From positions 1 to 7,116 of the forward strand of contig CANJJP010000079.1 in assembly GCA_947474485.1 (NCBI GenBank): a stretch of 7,116 nt of DNA, read 5' to 3'. This stretch comes from Bacteroidota bacterium. GTDB taxonomy: Bacteria; Bacteroidota; Bacteroidia; B-17B0; Aurantibacillaceae. Position numbers and translations under genes: made by a program. Positions within the stretch are counted from its first letter, which is position 1, and the number at the start of each line of letters is the position of its first letter. Positions 1 to 6,107 of the stretch are shown here, piece after piece. Below the pieces are notes generated by a model, which saw only the letters and a list, made by a program, of their open reading frames with translations, ran no database searches and was not told the origin of the DNA.

Positions 1-52
1 CAAGATTAGTATGAATATACTTAGCGTTTAATGTAGTAAGGAGAACTTTCAT
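1..52 (-). CDS. Probable B12-binding radical SAM protein, N-terminal 17 codons only
   Basis: Reading leftwards from an ATG at 52, the first 17 residues are MKVLLTTLNAKYIHTNL, after which the gene leaves the window. This opening (a beta strand followed by LNAKYIH and then an expected ALRYL) is what I recall for the N-terminus of cobalamin-binding radical SAM proteins, where it forms the first strand of the B12-binding Rossmann-like domain. The [4Fe-4S] CxxxCxxC motif would lie outside the window, so the enzyme class is inferred from the N-terminus alone. The start is supported by a TATCTTTG promoter box ending five bases upstream. The gene follows rluF on the same strand after a 116-base gap and appears to have its own promoter. 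The substrate is unknown. Confidence 0.6.
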   Translation of the reverse strand, partial: MKVLLTTLNAKYIHTNL

Positions 53-57
53 TTAGG

Positions 58-87
58 CAAAGATAAGGAAACTAGGCTTAAGTTAAA
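58..87 (-). promoter_or_regulatory. Bacteroidota-type promoter of the radical SAM gene
   Basis: The minus strand reads TATCTTTG at 65-58, a perfect match to the -7 consensus TAnnTTTG. It ends five bases before the ATG at 52. TTTA at 87-84 lies 18 bases upstream of the box and is a one-mismatch -33 element (consensus TTTG). Transcription would begin at or next to the start codon, giving an essentially leaderless mRNA. The start site is inferred, not seen. Confidence 0.6.
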
Positions 88-119
88 GCTTAAAGTCAAG
101 AGTTAAAAGCATTAAGTTG

Positions 120-136
120 TTTTACAAATTGTAAAA
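120..136. repeat. Small AT-rich perfect palindrome after rluF
   Basis: TTTTACAA and TTGTAAAA face each other around one central A, 33 bases past the rluF stop codon. As RNA this could form a 7-bp stem with a 3-base loop. It has little G+C and no following U-run on the rluF strand, so it would be a poor intrinsic terminator. A regulator binding site for the downstream radical SAM gene is equally possible. Nothing else is recognisable between 66 and 168. Confidence 0.3.
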
Positions 137-168
137 ATGGATTCCGTCTGCAGGCATTCAAACACTAA

Positions 169-903
169 TTATTCTTCATCCGAAATTGGAACTTTTTCAG
201 TTTTAATTTTATTTATTTCCAAGAAAATTTCATCTAACTCTTCTTTAGTTAAATTGCGCCACTCTCCTACTTTAAGTTTGCCTAAATGAATATTCATAAC
301 ACGTACACGTTGCAGTTTAATAACCTGATAACCTGCCATTGTACACATTCTTCTAATTTGGCGATTTAAGCCTTGCGTTAAGGTAATACGGAAAATACGT
401 TTTGCATTGGGCTCCAGGCTTACTTTGCAAGGCTTGGTCATTACACCATCCAACTCAACACCTGTAGCAATTTCTTCTAAAAAACGTTTACGAACGGGTA
501 AGTTTAAGGTAACAATGTATTCTTTCTCATGCTCATTATCTGCATGTGCAATTTTGTTTATGATTGAACCATGATTGGTCATCAAAATTAAACCCTCCGA
601 ATTTTTATCTAATCTTCCGATAGGATAAGGATTTTCGGGATGATTTACTGCATCAATGATATTATTCTCGATTTTTTCGGTTGTGCACTCAATACCTTTT
701 GGTTTGTGGTAAGCAATATAAGTTGCTACAAATGTTTTTGGTTCTAGCTTAACACCTTCAATAAGAATTTCGTCGCCCTCGTTAACAACGGTGCTTACGT
801 TAGCTAATTTGCCATTAACCATTACTTTTTTATCGGTAACCAAATTACTGGCTTTACGGCGGGAAGTAAAACCCGAATGCGCTATGTATTTATCAATTTT
901 CAC
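169..903 (-). CDS. rluF: 23S rRNA pseudouridine synthase, RluF type
   Basis: The predicted 244-residue cytoplasmic enzyme isomerises a uridine in 23S rRNA to pseudouridine; the E. coli relative RluF acts on U2604. Residues 1-60 form an S4 RNA-binding domain (DKYIAHSGFTSRRKA). The RsuA/RluF-type catalytic domain follows, with the signature GRLDKNSEGL at 96-105 and the catalytic aspartate at D99. HEKEYIVT (125-132) and QGLNRQIRRMC (177-187) are typical of the RluB/RluE/RluF group, and KLQRVRVMN at 196-204 with GEWRNLT nearby resembles RluF most closely. An in-frame ATG exists at 942, but GTG at 903 is preferred: the S4 domain begins there and a TACCTTTG promoter box sits four bases upstream, so the 13 extra residues would be encoded upstream of the expected mRNA start. 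It is divergent from ribBA across a 232-base gap. The exact target uridine is inferred from similarity. Confidence 0.92.
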   Translation of the reverse strand: MKIDKYIAHSGFTSRRKASNLVTDKKVMVNGKLANVSTVVNEGDEILIEGVKLEPKTFVATYIAYHKPKGIECTTEKIENNIIDAVNHPENPYPIGRLDKNSEGLILMTNHGSIINKIAHADNEHEKEYIVTLNLPVRKRFLEEIATGVELDGVMTKPCKVSLEPNAKRIFRITLTQGLNRQIRRMCTMAGYQVIKLQRVRVMNIHLGKLKVGEWRNLTKEELDEIFLEINKIKTEKVPISDEE

Positions 904-907
904 AGGG

Positions 908-939
908 CAAAGGTACGTATTTATATTAAGGGCGGAAAA
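908..939 (-). promoter_or_regulatory. Promoter of rluF, leaderless layout
   Basis: TACCTTTG on the minus strand (915-908) matches the -7 consensus TAnnTTTG and is followed by CCCT and the GTG start. Only four bases separate box and start codon, so the transcript should begin at about the start codon. The -33 region is weak: TTTT at 939-936, 20 bases upstream, in place of TTTG. This placement is the main argument for the GTG start. Confidence 0.65.
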
Positions 940-954
940 CAAGTGGAAAGTCTT

Positions 955-1060
955 AAAATTTTACCACCGAGACAAGGATTACAAAGAGTTTCACGGAGGG
1001 ATTTCCGATTAAACTTTCTCTGTGTTCCTTCGTGCTCTCTGTGTCTCCGTGGTAAATTTT
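955..1060. repeat. Imperfect palindromic intergenic element with ACCACGGAGAC-type ends
   Basis: The left end (955-975, AAAATTTTACCACCGAGACA) and the reverse complement of the right end (1060-1041, AAAATTTACCACGGAGACAC) match except for one extra T and a C/G difference. The arms enclose about 65 bases holding further, poorer related segments (CACGGAGG, CTCTGTG). The element fills over half of the gap between the divergent rluF and ribBA promoters without touching either -7 box. I recall very similar ACCACGGAGACACAGAG sequences as dispersed intergenic repeats in environmental bacterial genomes, so it is probably a small non-autonomous palindromic element. It encodes no transposase; short open frames crossing it look spurious. 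Confidence 0.6.
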
Positions 1061-1102
1061 CCTACTAAGTTTTCAATAAACAATTTTCATTCTTCAATCT
1101 TC

Positions 1103-1131
1103 TTTCTTCATTATAAAATTGAGTATCTTTG
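1103..1131 (+). promoter_or_regulatory. Promoter of ribBA, leaderless layout
   Basis: TATCTTTG at 1124-1131 is a perfect Bacteroidota -7 box, followed by CGCC and the ATG at 1136. The best -33 candidate is TTTC at 1103-1106, 17 bases upstream and one mismatch from TTTG. Transcription should begin at about the start codon. This leaves no room for a 5' leader, so an FMN riboswitch cannot be present in this transcript. Confidence 0.7.
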
Positions 1132-1135
1132 CGCC

Positions 1136-2338
1136 ATGGAAATTAAGCTGAACACCATTGAGGAAGCCATTGCTGATTTAAAAGCAGGAAAGGTAATTAT
1201 AGTTGTTGATGATGAAGATCGTGAGAATGAAGGTGACTTTATTACTGCTGCAAGAAACGTTACGCCGGAAGTAATTAATTTTATGGCTACTCACGGACGT
1301 GGTTTAATTTGCGTTGCTGTTACTGGAGAAAAAGCGAGAGAGCTGGAGCTAGAAATGATGGTGCCGGCAAATACTTCTTTACACGAAACTGCATTTACTG
1401 TTTCGATTGATTTAAATGGACATGGTTGTACTACAGGTATTTCAGCTGCTGATCGTTCTAAAACTATACAAGCAATGATTGACCCCAATATGAAGGCTTC
1501 AGACTTTGGAAGACCGGGGCATATTTTTCCATTAAAAGCAAAACAAGGCGGAGTATTAAGAAGAACAGGACATACAGAAGCAACTATTGATTTAGCTCGT
1601 TTAGCTGGATTTGAGCCATGCGGTGCATTGGTTGAAATTATGAACGAAGACGGAACCATGGCGCGTTTACCAGACCTAATGAAAATTGGCGAACGTTTTG
1701 GATTAAAAATAATTACCATAAAAGATTTAATTGAGTATCGTTTAAAAACTGAAACAACAATAAGTCGTGAAGTATCGGTAAACATGCCTACTACTTTCGG
1801 AGATTTTAAATTAATAGCGTACAAACAAACTACAAATGATTTTGACCACTTAGCTTTAGTAAAAGGCGAATGGAAAAAAGATGAAGCTGTATTAGTACGT
1901 GTGCATTCATCCTGCGTTACAGGTGATATTTTTGGTTCATGCCGTTGCGATTGTGGACCACAATTACAGAAAGCAATGGAGATGATTGAGAAAGAAGGAA
2001 AAGGCGTAATTGTATACATGAACCAAGAAGGAAGAGGCATTGGTTTATTAAATAAATTAAAAGCATACAAACTGCAAGAAGAAGGCCGTGACACTGTTGA
2101 AGCCAATTTAGAACTTGGTTTTAAAATGGATGAAAGAGATTACGGTGTTGGTGCACAAATTTTGCGCGACTTAGGAATTTCTAAAATGCGTTTAATGAGT
2201 AACAATCCTAAAAAACGTGCAGGCCTTGTTGGTTACGGCTTAGAGATTGTAGAAAACGTTGCAATTTTTGTTCCTTCCAATCCACATAACGAAAATTACA
2301 TTCGTACTAAAATTGAGAAGATGGGGCATGACAAGTAG
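1136..2338 (+). CDS. ribBA: Bifunctional 3,4-dihydroxy-2-butanone 4-phosphate synthase / GTP cyclohydrolase II
   Basis: This 400-residue cytoplasmic enzyme catalyses both entry reactions of riboflavin synthesis. The RibB half (about 1-205) turns ribulose 5-phosphate into dihydroxybutanone phosphate and formate. It shows the acidic metal and substrate loop [10 protein letters not shown] (25-34), [13 protein letters not shown] (95-107), and RRTGHTEAT (142-150). The RibA half (about 206-400) opens GTP to the diaminopyrimidine precursor. It carries HSSCVTGD (257-264) and CRCDCG (269-274), giving zinc ligands C260, C271 and C273, then NQEGRGIGL (296-304) and SNNPKK (355-360). Serine replaces the usual threonine in the last motif, a mild change. 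The frame is open from 1022, but the ATG at 1136 gives the normal family length and N-terminus and sits four bases after a perfect -7 box. The gene is monocistronic: a strong terminator follows 70 bases after the stop. Confidence 0.97.
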   Translation: MEIKLNTIEEAIADLKAGKVIIVVDDEDRENEGDFITAARNVTPEVINFMATHGRGLICVAVTGEKARELELEMMVPANTSLHETAFTVSIDLNGHGCTTGISAADRSKTIQAMIDPNMKASDFGRPGHIFPLKAKQGGVLRRTGHTEATIDLARLAGFEPCGALVEIMNEDGTMARLPDLMKIGERFGLKIITIKDLIEYRLKTETTISREVSVNMPTTFGDFKLIAYKQTTNDFDHLALVKGEWKKDEAVLVRVHSSCVTGDIFGSCRCDCGPQLQKAMEMIEKEGKGVIVYMNQEGRGIGLLNKLKAYKLQEEGRDTVEANLELGFKMDERDYGVGAQILRDLGISKMRLMSNNPKKRAGLVGYGLEIVENVAIFVPSNPHNENYIRTKIEKMGHDK

Positions 2339-2408
2339 TTACTAATTAGGTTTAGAAAGCACTAACATCTCATTTAACCAAGTAGATTACGGTGAAACTA
2401 CAGAAAAG

Positions 2409-2436
2409 AGGGGTTCAATAATTTGAACCCCTTTTT
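2409..2436 (+). terminator. Intrinsic terminator of ribBA
   Basis: AGGGGTTCAA and TTGAACCCCT form a perfect 10-bp stem around the loop TAAT, followed by four more T (2433-2436). A run of four A lies just before the stem (2404-2407), so it may also work from the other side, where it would stop transcripts running out of recA. Confidence 0.9.
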
Positions 2437-2443
2437 AATTTGG

Positions 2444-2534
2444 TTTCCCGCAGAAGACGACCAGATAACCTAATAAACTGTCCGAAAATACTTGCTGTGT
2501 AGTTAGTAGAGCGTGTATGATTTTCTGCGGGAAA
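2444..2534. repeat. 91-base element with perfect 12-bp terminal inverted repeats
   Basis: TTTCCCGCAGAA (2444-2455) and TTCTGCGGGAAA (2523-2534) are exact reverse complements separated by 67 bases. The arms are more G+C-rich than their surroundings. I recall dispersed intergenic repeats in Bacteroidota genomes with the same CCCGCAGA core, so this is probably a member or remnant of such a family. The 67-base interior has no open frame and no strong internal hairpin that I can find. No target-site duplication is visible at the ends. A structured RNA closed by the 12-bp stem is the alternative. Confidence 0.6.
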
Positions 2535-2611
2535 TATTTAATAAACACAAATTAATTACCTGAAATCTTTTTGCATTTATAAATTCAATTTGAAAGAACG
2601 ATGTTTGTTTA

Positions 2612-2628
2612 ATTAGCTTAACGCTAAT
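2612..2628 (-). terminator. Weak hairpin downstream of recA, possible terminator
   Basis: ATTAGC and GCTAAT form a 6-bp stem around a 5-base loop, 40 bases past the recA stop codon. The recA-strand sequence after it is A/T-rich but lacks a clear U-run, so termination here is doubtful. The stronger hairpin at 2409-2436 may act as a backup. Confidence 0.25.
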
Positions 2629-2668
2629 CTAGCAGAAATATTTTATCCTCACCAAAAAATAACAAAAT

Positions 2669-3724
2669 TTAATCTACCATCGCAACATCAGGAATAACAT
2701 TTGCTTGCCCTAATGCTAATCTGATTTTAGCATCAATTTCTTCTGCTAACTCAGGATTATCTCCAAATATTTGCTTAACCGAATCGCGTCCTTGTCCTAA
2801 TTTAGTTTCTTCATAACTAAACCAAGAACCACTTTTCTTAATAATTCCATGTTCAACACCTAAGTCGATGATTTCTCCAACTTTGCTAATTCCTTCTCCA
2901 AACAAAATATCAAACTCAGCCATACGGAAAGGTGGGGCAACTTTGTTTTTAATAACCTTAACACGAGTACGATTACCATTAACGCTTTCACCATCCTTTA
3001 ACTGACCAATTCTTCTAATATCCAAACGAACTGAAGCGTAGAATTTTAGAGCGTTACCACCTGTTGTTGTTTCAGGGTTACCGAACATAACACCAATTTT
3101 TTCACGTAATTGATTAATGAATATAACGCAGCATCCCGTTTTGTTAATTGTACCGGTTAATTTACGCAATGCTTGGCTCATTAAACGAGCTTGTAAACCC
3201 ATTTTGCTTTCGCCCATTTCACCTTCTATTTCAGCTTTTGGTGTTAATGCTGCAACAGAGTCAATAACGATTAAATCAACAGCTCCTGAGCGAATTAAAT
3301 TATCTGCAATTTCTAATGCTTGCTCACCATTATCTGGTTGAGATATTAACAAGCTTTGAGTATCAACACCTAACTTCTCAGCATAAAAACGATCGAAAGC
3401 ATGCTCAGCATCAATAATAGCCGCAATGCCCCCTTGCTTTTGCGCACTTGCAATGGCATGAATTGCTAATGTTGTTTTACCTGATGATTCTGGTCCGTAA
3501 ATTTCAACTATTCTACCTTTAGGAAAACCTCCAACCCCAAGGGCAATATCTAATCCTAATGAACCTGTACTAATAACTTCTAATGCCTCAATTGCATTAT
3601 CTCCCAACTTCATAACGGTACCTTTGCCATAAGTCTTTTCCAACTTATCTAATGTAAGTTGTAATGCTTTTAGTTTTTCTGAGTTTACCGCCGCTTTTGC
3701 AGCTTCTTCATTTTTCTTTGCCAT
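2669..3724 (-). CDS. recA: Recombinase RecA
   Basis: This 351-residue cytoplasmic DNA-dependent ATPase forms filaments on single-stranded DNA and drives homology search and strand exchange. The Walker A motif GPESSGKTT is at 78-86 and Walker B LIVIDS at 151-156. Loop L1 lies around [14 protein letters not shown] (167-180) and loop L2 around [16 protein letters not shown] (216-231), both DNA-contacting. The core is of normal length and very well conserved. The C-terminus (VIPDVAMVD) is short and lacks the long acidic tail of E. coli RecA. ATG at 3724 is chosen because MAKKNEEA is a usual RecA beginning; the 18 upstream in-frame codons overlap bcp. Only 13 bases separate it from the bcp stop and no good promoter is visible there, so recA is probably co-transcribed with bcp. 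I see no LexA-type operator. Confidence 0.98.
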   Translation of the reverse strand: MAKKNEEAAKAAVNSEKLKALQLTLDKLEKTYGKGTVMKLGDNAIEALEVISTGSLGLDIALGVGGFPKGRIVEIYGPESSGKTTLAIHAIASAQKQGGIAAIIDAEHAFDRFYAEKLGVDTQSLLISQPDNGEQALEIADNLIRSGAVDLIVIDSVAALTPKAEIEGEMGESKMGLQARLMSQALRKLTGTINKTGCCVIFINQLREKIGVMFGNPETTTGGNALKFYASVRLDIRRIGQLKDGESVNGNRTRVKVIKNKVAPPFRMAEFDILFGEGISKVGEIIDLGVEHGIIKKSGSWFSYEETKLGQGRDSVKQIFGDNPELAEEIDAKIRLALGQANVIPDVAMVD

Positions 3725-3737
3725 GATATATTTAAGT

Positions 3738-4382
3738 TTATAAGTTACGTATTTGGTTTGCGTGGTCTTTTGTATCAACTGCGCGTATTATATGTTTTAT
3801 TGTTCCTTTTTCATCAATTATAAAAGTGGTTCTAATAATGCCATCGAAAATTCTTCCCATAAACATTTTCGTTCCCCACACATCATAAGCCTTCATTGCC
3901 GTACGATCTGTATCTGCTAATAAATTAAAACTTAATTTAAATTTATCTGCAAACTTTTTGTGGCTCTTTACATCATCTGCACTTACTCCAACAACTTCAT
4001 ACCCTTCTTTTTTAAGCGTATTCATATTGTCTTGCAAGCTACATGCTTCTGCAGTGCAACCAGGAGTGTTATCTTTTGGATAGAAATAAAGTATCACTTT
4101 CTTTCCTTTATAATCCGCTAGACCAAACTCTTTCCCATCCTGATTTAAACCTTTAAAATCCGGAGCTTTCACTCCTTCTTTTAATCTGCTGCTATGAGCA
4201 ACAAACTTTGCCGTTTTAGCCGGTGCAACTTTCTTAACAGCTTTTTTCACAGGCGAAGTTTTCTTCGCCTCAACTTTCTTTACCACTTTGGTGGCTGAGG
4301 CACTCGAAGCCGGAGTTACTTTTTTAATAACTTTTTTTGCTACTGCCTTTTTTGCTACTTTCTTTACCGCTATCTTTGCCAT
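3738..4382 (-). CDS. bcp: Thioredoxin-dependent peroxiredoxin (Bcp/PrxQ) with histone H1-like lysine-rich N-terminal tail
   Basis: The 214-residue protein has two parts. Residues 66-214 are a complete Bcp/PrxQ peroxiredoxin that reduces hydrogen peroxide and organic hydroperoxides. The active site is [14 protein letters not shown] (101-114), with peroxidatic C109 and a likely resolving C114 five residues on, the atypical 2-Cys arrangement; R184 in RTTFIID is the probable conserved active-site arginine. Family members usually begin at about residue 66. The extra first 60 residues hold 20 lysines and one acidic residue, in Ala/Val/Pro-rich repeats such as [11 protein letters not shown] and [14 protein letters not shown], like histone H1 tails and bacterial Hc1-type proteins. 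DNA binding is inferred from composition. The tail has no hydrophobic signal core, so export is unlikely. The ATG at 4382 is the natural start. recA follows after 13 bases; the promoter is at 4468-4497. Confidence 0.93.
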   Translation of the reverse strand: MAKIAVKKVAKKAVAKKVIKKVTPASSASATKVVKKVEAKKTSPVKKAVKKVAPAKTAKFVAHSSRLKEGVKAPDFKGLNQDGKEFGLADYKGKKVILYFYPKDNTPGCTAEACSLQDNMNTLKKEGYEVVGVSADDVKSHKKFADKFKLSFNLLADTDRTAMKAYDVWGTKMFMGRIFDGIIRTTFIIDEKGTIKHIIRAVDTKDHANQIRNL

Positions 4383-4467
4383 ACTGTTTATTTGAGTTAA
4401 GCGAGTAAGTTACGGAAAAGGCTTTCAGAAATTTAGAGCACTTTTACACATTCAATGAACAACATGA

Positions 4468-4497
4468 CAAAGATAAATAGTTTTGATTAGATTACAA
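4468..4497 (-). promoter_or_regulatory. Promoter of the bcp-recA operon
   Basis: On the minus strand, TTG (4497-4495) is followed after 19 bases by TATCTTTG (4475-4468), a full match to the Bacteroidota -33/-7 consensus at good spacing. Transcription should start near 4461-4464, leaving an 80-base leader before the bcp ATG. The leader is AT-rich with no Shine-Dalgarno sequence. A 13-bp direct repeat overlaps the -33 element. Confidence 0.75.
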
Positions 4498-4530
4498 TCA
4501 TTTTATTAATTATTTTTCAATCATTTTATT
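4495..4530. repeat. Two copies of a 13-bp direct repeat at the bcp promoter
   Basis: CAATCATTTTATT occurs at 4495-4507 and again at 4518-4530, 23 bp apart start to start, or about two helical turns. The copy nearer bcp contains the -33 TTG of the promoter; the other lies just upstream of it. This is the usual layout of a tandem operator or activator site, but AT-rich sequence makes chance repeats more likely. Confidence 0.45.
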
Positions 4531-4549
4531 TAATCAACTGTAAATCAGA

Positions 4550-5197
4550 CTAATAATTTTGATTTCTTTGATTAAAAAACTTACAAAACGATTTTAGATC
4601 ACATTTTTCGCACAAAGGTTTTCGTGCTAGGCAGGTATATCGTCCGTGTAAAATGAGCCAATGATGAGCGCGCGGAACGAGTTCTTTTGGGATAAATTTA
4701 ATTAATTGTTTCTCGGATTGCAGCGGGTTTTTAGCATTAGTAGTTAAGCCAATACGATTAGATACACGAAACACATGTGTATCAACCGCCATAGTAGGTT
4801 GATTAAATATTACCGATGCAATTACATTTGCTGTCTTACGACCTACTCCTGGCAGTTTTACTAAATCATCTATTTTCTCGGGAACTTCTCCATTAAAATC
4901 CTTCATCAGCATTTGCGCCATGCCTAGCAAATGCTTTGCTTTATTATTAGGATAGGAAATGCTTCTGATATAATTAAACACCGTATCCGAATTACTTGCA
5001 GCTAATGCTTCGGCTGTAGGAAAAACTTCGAATAATTTTGGAGTTACCATATTCACTCGCTTATCTGTACACTGGGCAGATAAAGACACTGCAACAATTA
5101 ACTCATAAGGATTGGTATAATGCAATTCTGTTTCTGCAACAGGAACATGTTCTTGAAAATAATTGAGTACACCTTTATATCGCTCCTGCTTTGTCAT
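4550..5197 (-). CDS. nth: Endonuclease III (DNA glycosylase / AP lyase)
   Basis: This 215-residue base-excision repair enzyme removes oxidised pyrimidines and nicks the resulting abasic site. It has the helix-hairpin-helix motif LPGVGRKTA (115-123) with catalytic lysine K121, and catalytic aspartate D139 in VDTHVFR. A C-terminal [4Fe-4S] cluster motif has cysteines 189, 196, 199 and 205 in the Nth spacing C-x6-C-x2-C-x5-C. SLSAQCTD (38-45) is also typical. The frame is open to 5239, but ATG at 5197 gives the usual length and N-terminus (MTKQERY) and lies four bases after a promoter-like CAAATTTG. Its start is 35 bases from that of the divergent lipoprotein gene. It points toward bcp-recA with 167 bases between and no clear terminator, so read-through is possible, though bcp has its own promoter. 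Confidence 0.97.
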   Translation of the reverse strand: MTKQERYKGVLNYFQEHVPVAETELHYTNPYELIVAVSLSAQCTDKRVNMVTPKLFEVFPTAEALAASNSDTVFNYIRSISYPNNKAKHLLGMAQMLMKDFNGEVPEKIDDLVKLPGVGRKTANVIASVIFNQPTMAVDTHVFRVSNRIGLTTNAKNPLQSEKQLIKFIPKELVPRAHHWLILHGRYTCLARKPLCEKCDLKSFCKFFNQRNQNY

Positions 5198-5239
5198 GAA
5201 GCAAATTTGCATAAATTTACATTTAAGAAGCAGTGGCAA
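5190..5239. promoter_or_regulatory. Compact divergent promoter of nth and the lipoprotein gene
   Basis: The palindrome TAAATTTA (5212-5219) reads the same on both strands and is one mismatch from the -7 consensus TAnnTTTG. Rightwards it has TTTG at 5190-5193 (spacer 18); leftwards it has TTG at 5239-5237 (spacer 17). Each -33 element therefore lies in the first codons of the opposite gene. A second nth candidate is CAAATTTG (5209-5202), part of the perfect palindrome GCAAATTTGC, four bases before the nth ATG. Which box serves nth is not decided by sequence. Confidence 0.5.
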
Positions 5240-6107
5240 TAAAAAAAGTTATCTACATATCACTTCTCCTATCAATTCTTTTCTCTTGCAGAAAAGATGC
5301 CCCACTTTGGCAAACAGAGAACCTAAACAATAATGAAATTGGGTCTTTTGGTCATGCTGGAATGGGTTTAGCATTTAGATATCCAATCAATTCATACGAG
5401 TTATTTGAGCCTTGTTTCAGAATTGGAGCTAAAGGAAGTGAAATGGATGTGCAAATGACAAAAGATAGTGTGCTTGTTTTGTTTCATAATACAAAACTCG
5501 AAGACGACACCTGATGTAAAGGAATTTTAAACGATAAAACATGGGAAGAATAAAAAATTGTTGGCTCGCTTCTCCTTATTCAAATAGTGTAAATTTAATA
5601 ACACTTAACGAGCTACTTTCTAAAATAGATAAACACAATTTAACCTTAACTTTCGATTGCAAATTATGCGTTGGGAAAAACGTAAATTATGAACAATTTC
5701 TAGATACCTATGCCAATGCTATACAAAAAGTAATTAATGATAATCAACTTAACACCAACACTTTTATAGAAAGCAGTGACACTAGTTTTTTACTTATTCT
5801 TAAAATTAAAGATGCTAATTATAAATTGTTTATTTATCCCGACAATTTTGAAAATGGCTTTGCAATTGTAAACAAAATGGATTTATTCGGCATCACTATT
5901 TCCAAAAGAAAAATCACAGCAGAAAATGTAAAAACTGCACATGAGATGAATAGAAAAATAACGGTTTGGAATACCTTAACTGAAAACGATAATCTGGATG
6001 CTGTTTCTAAAAATGTTGATTACATTCAGAGCGATAAAATCATTCATTTGTTAAAAATGTTTGGACACTACAAGAAGCAAAAGCCAAAATATTGGTTTAA
6101 GTGTTAA
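5233..6107 (+). pseudogene. Broken glycerophosphodiester phosphodiesterase-like (GDPD) lipoprotein
   Basis: Two adjoining frames together encode one GDPD-like protein of about 291 residues. Frame one starts at GTG 5233 with a lipoprotein signal peptide (MAIKKVIYISLLLSILFSC, lipid-bearing C19). It has the family landmarks H41 in GHAG, E70 and D72 in SEMDVQMTKD, and H85 in LVLFHN. The usual HRG is HAG, so the family arginine is missing. It ends at TGA 5512, but the same frame continues CKGILNDKTWEE to a TAA at 5551. Adding one T at 5551 restores EELKNCW and joins the second frame, which runs to 6107 with GDPD-like stretches such as ESSDTSFLL and ITVWNTLTENDN. The lesions are thus one nonsense codon and one 1-base deletion. 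The rest is open, so decay is recent, or the lesions are sequencing errors. Intact enzymes split glycerophosphodiesters into an alcohol and glycerol 3-phosphate. Confidence 0.8.

Larger units (their letters stand above)
2339..2668. other. 330-base gap between convergent ribBA and recA, no gene seen
   Basis: The ribBA and recA stop codons face each other across this gap. It contains the ribBA terminator (2409-2436), an inverted-repeat element (2444-2534) and a weak hairpin (2612-2628). The remaining AT-rich sequence shows no convincing reading frame, tRNA or known RNA on either strand. Confidence 0.7.

Noticed and set aside
791..1068. Two short plus-strand open frames over the rluF start and the palindromic repeat
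   Set aside because: They overlap rluF antisense and run into the repeat; no promoter, start context or protein-family resemblance supports them.
1022..1135. 38-codon upstream extension of the ribBA frame
   Set aside because: It runs through the palindromic repeat and the promoter box, and RibBA proteins normally begin at about the ATG at 1136.
1291..2106. Long minus-strand open frame of 271 codons opposite ribBA
   Set aside because: It lies entirely inside the clearly coding ribBA, has no recognisable domain, and its composition is that of an antisense shadow.
3117..3341. Plus-strand open frame inside recA
   Set aside because: Antisense shadow of highly conserved recA coding sequence with no promoter or family resemblance.
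4433..4465. Ten-codon minus-strand frame (MLFIECVKVL) right after the bcp -7 box, possible leader peptide
   Set aside because: Its ATG is only two bases from TATCTTTG, closer than in the leaderless genes here, so transcription probably starts inside or after it. No regulatory features such as codon runs or a following attenuator hairpin are seen.
5512..5514. In-frame TGA as selenocysteine or a reassigned codon
   Set aside because: A frameshift follows 39 bases later, other genes here end or proceed normally without internal TGA, and no selenocysteine-insertion hairpin is evident.
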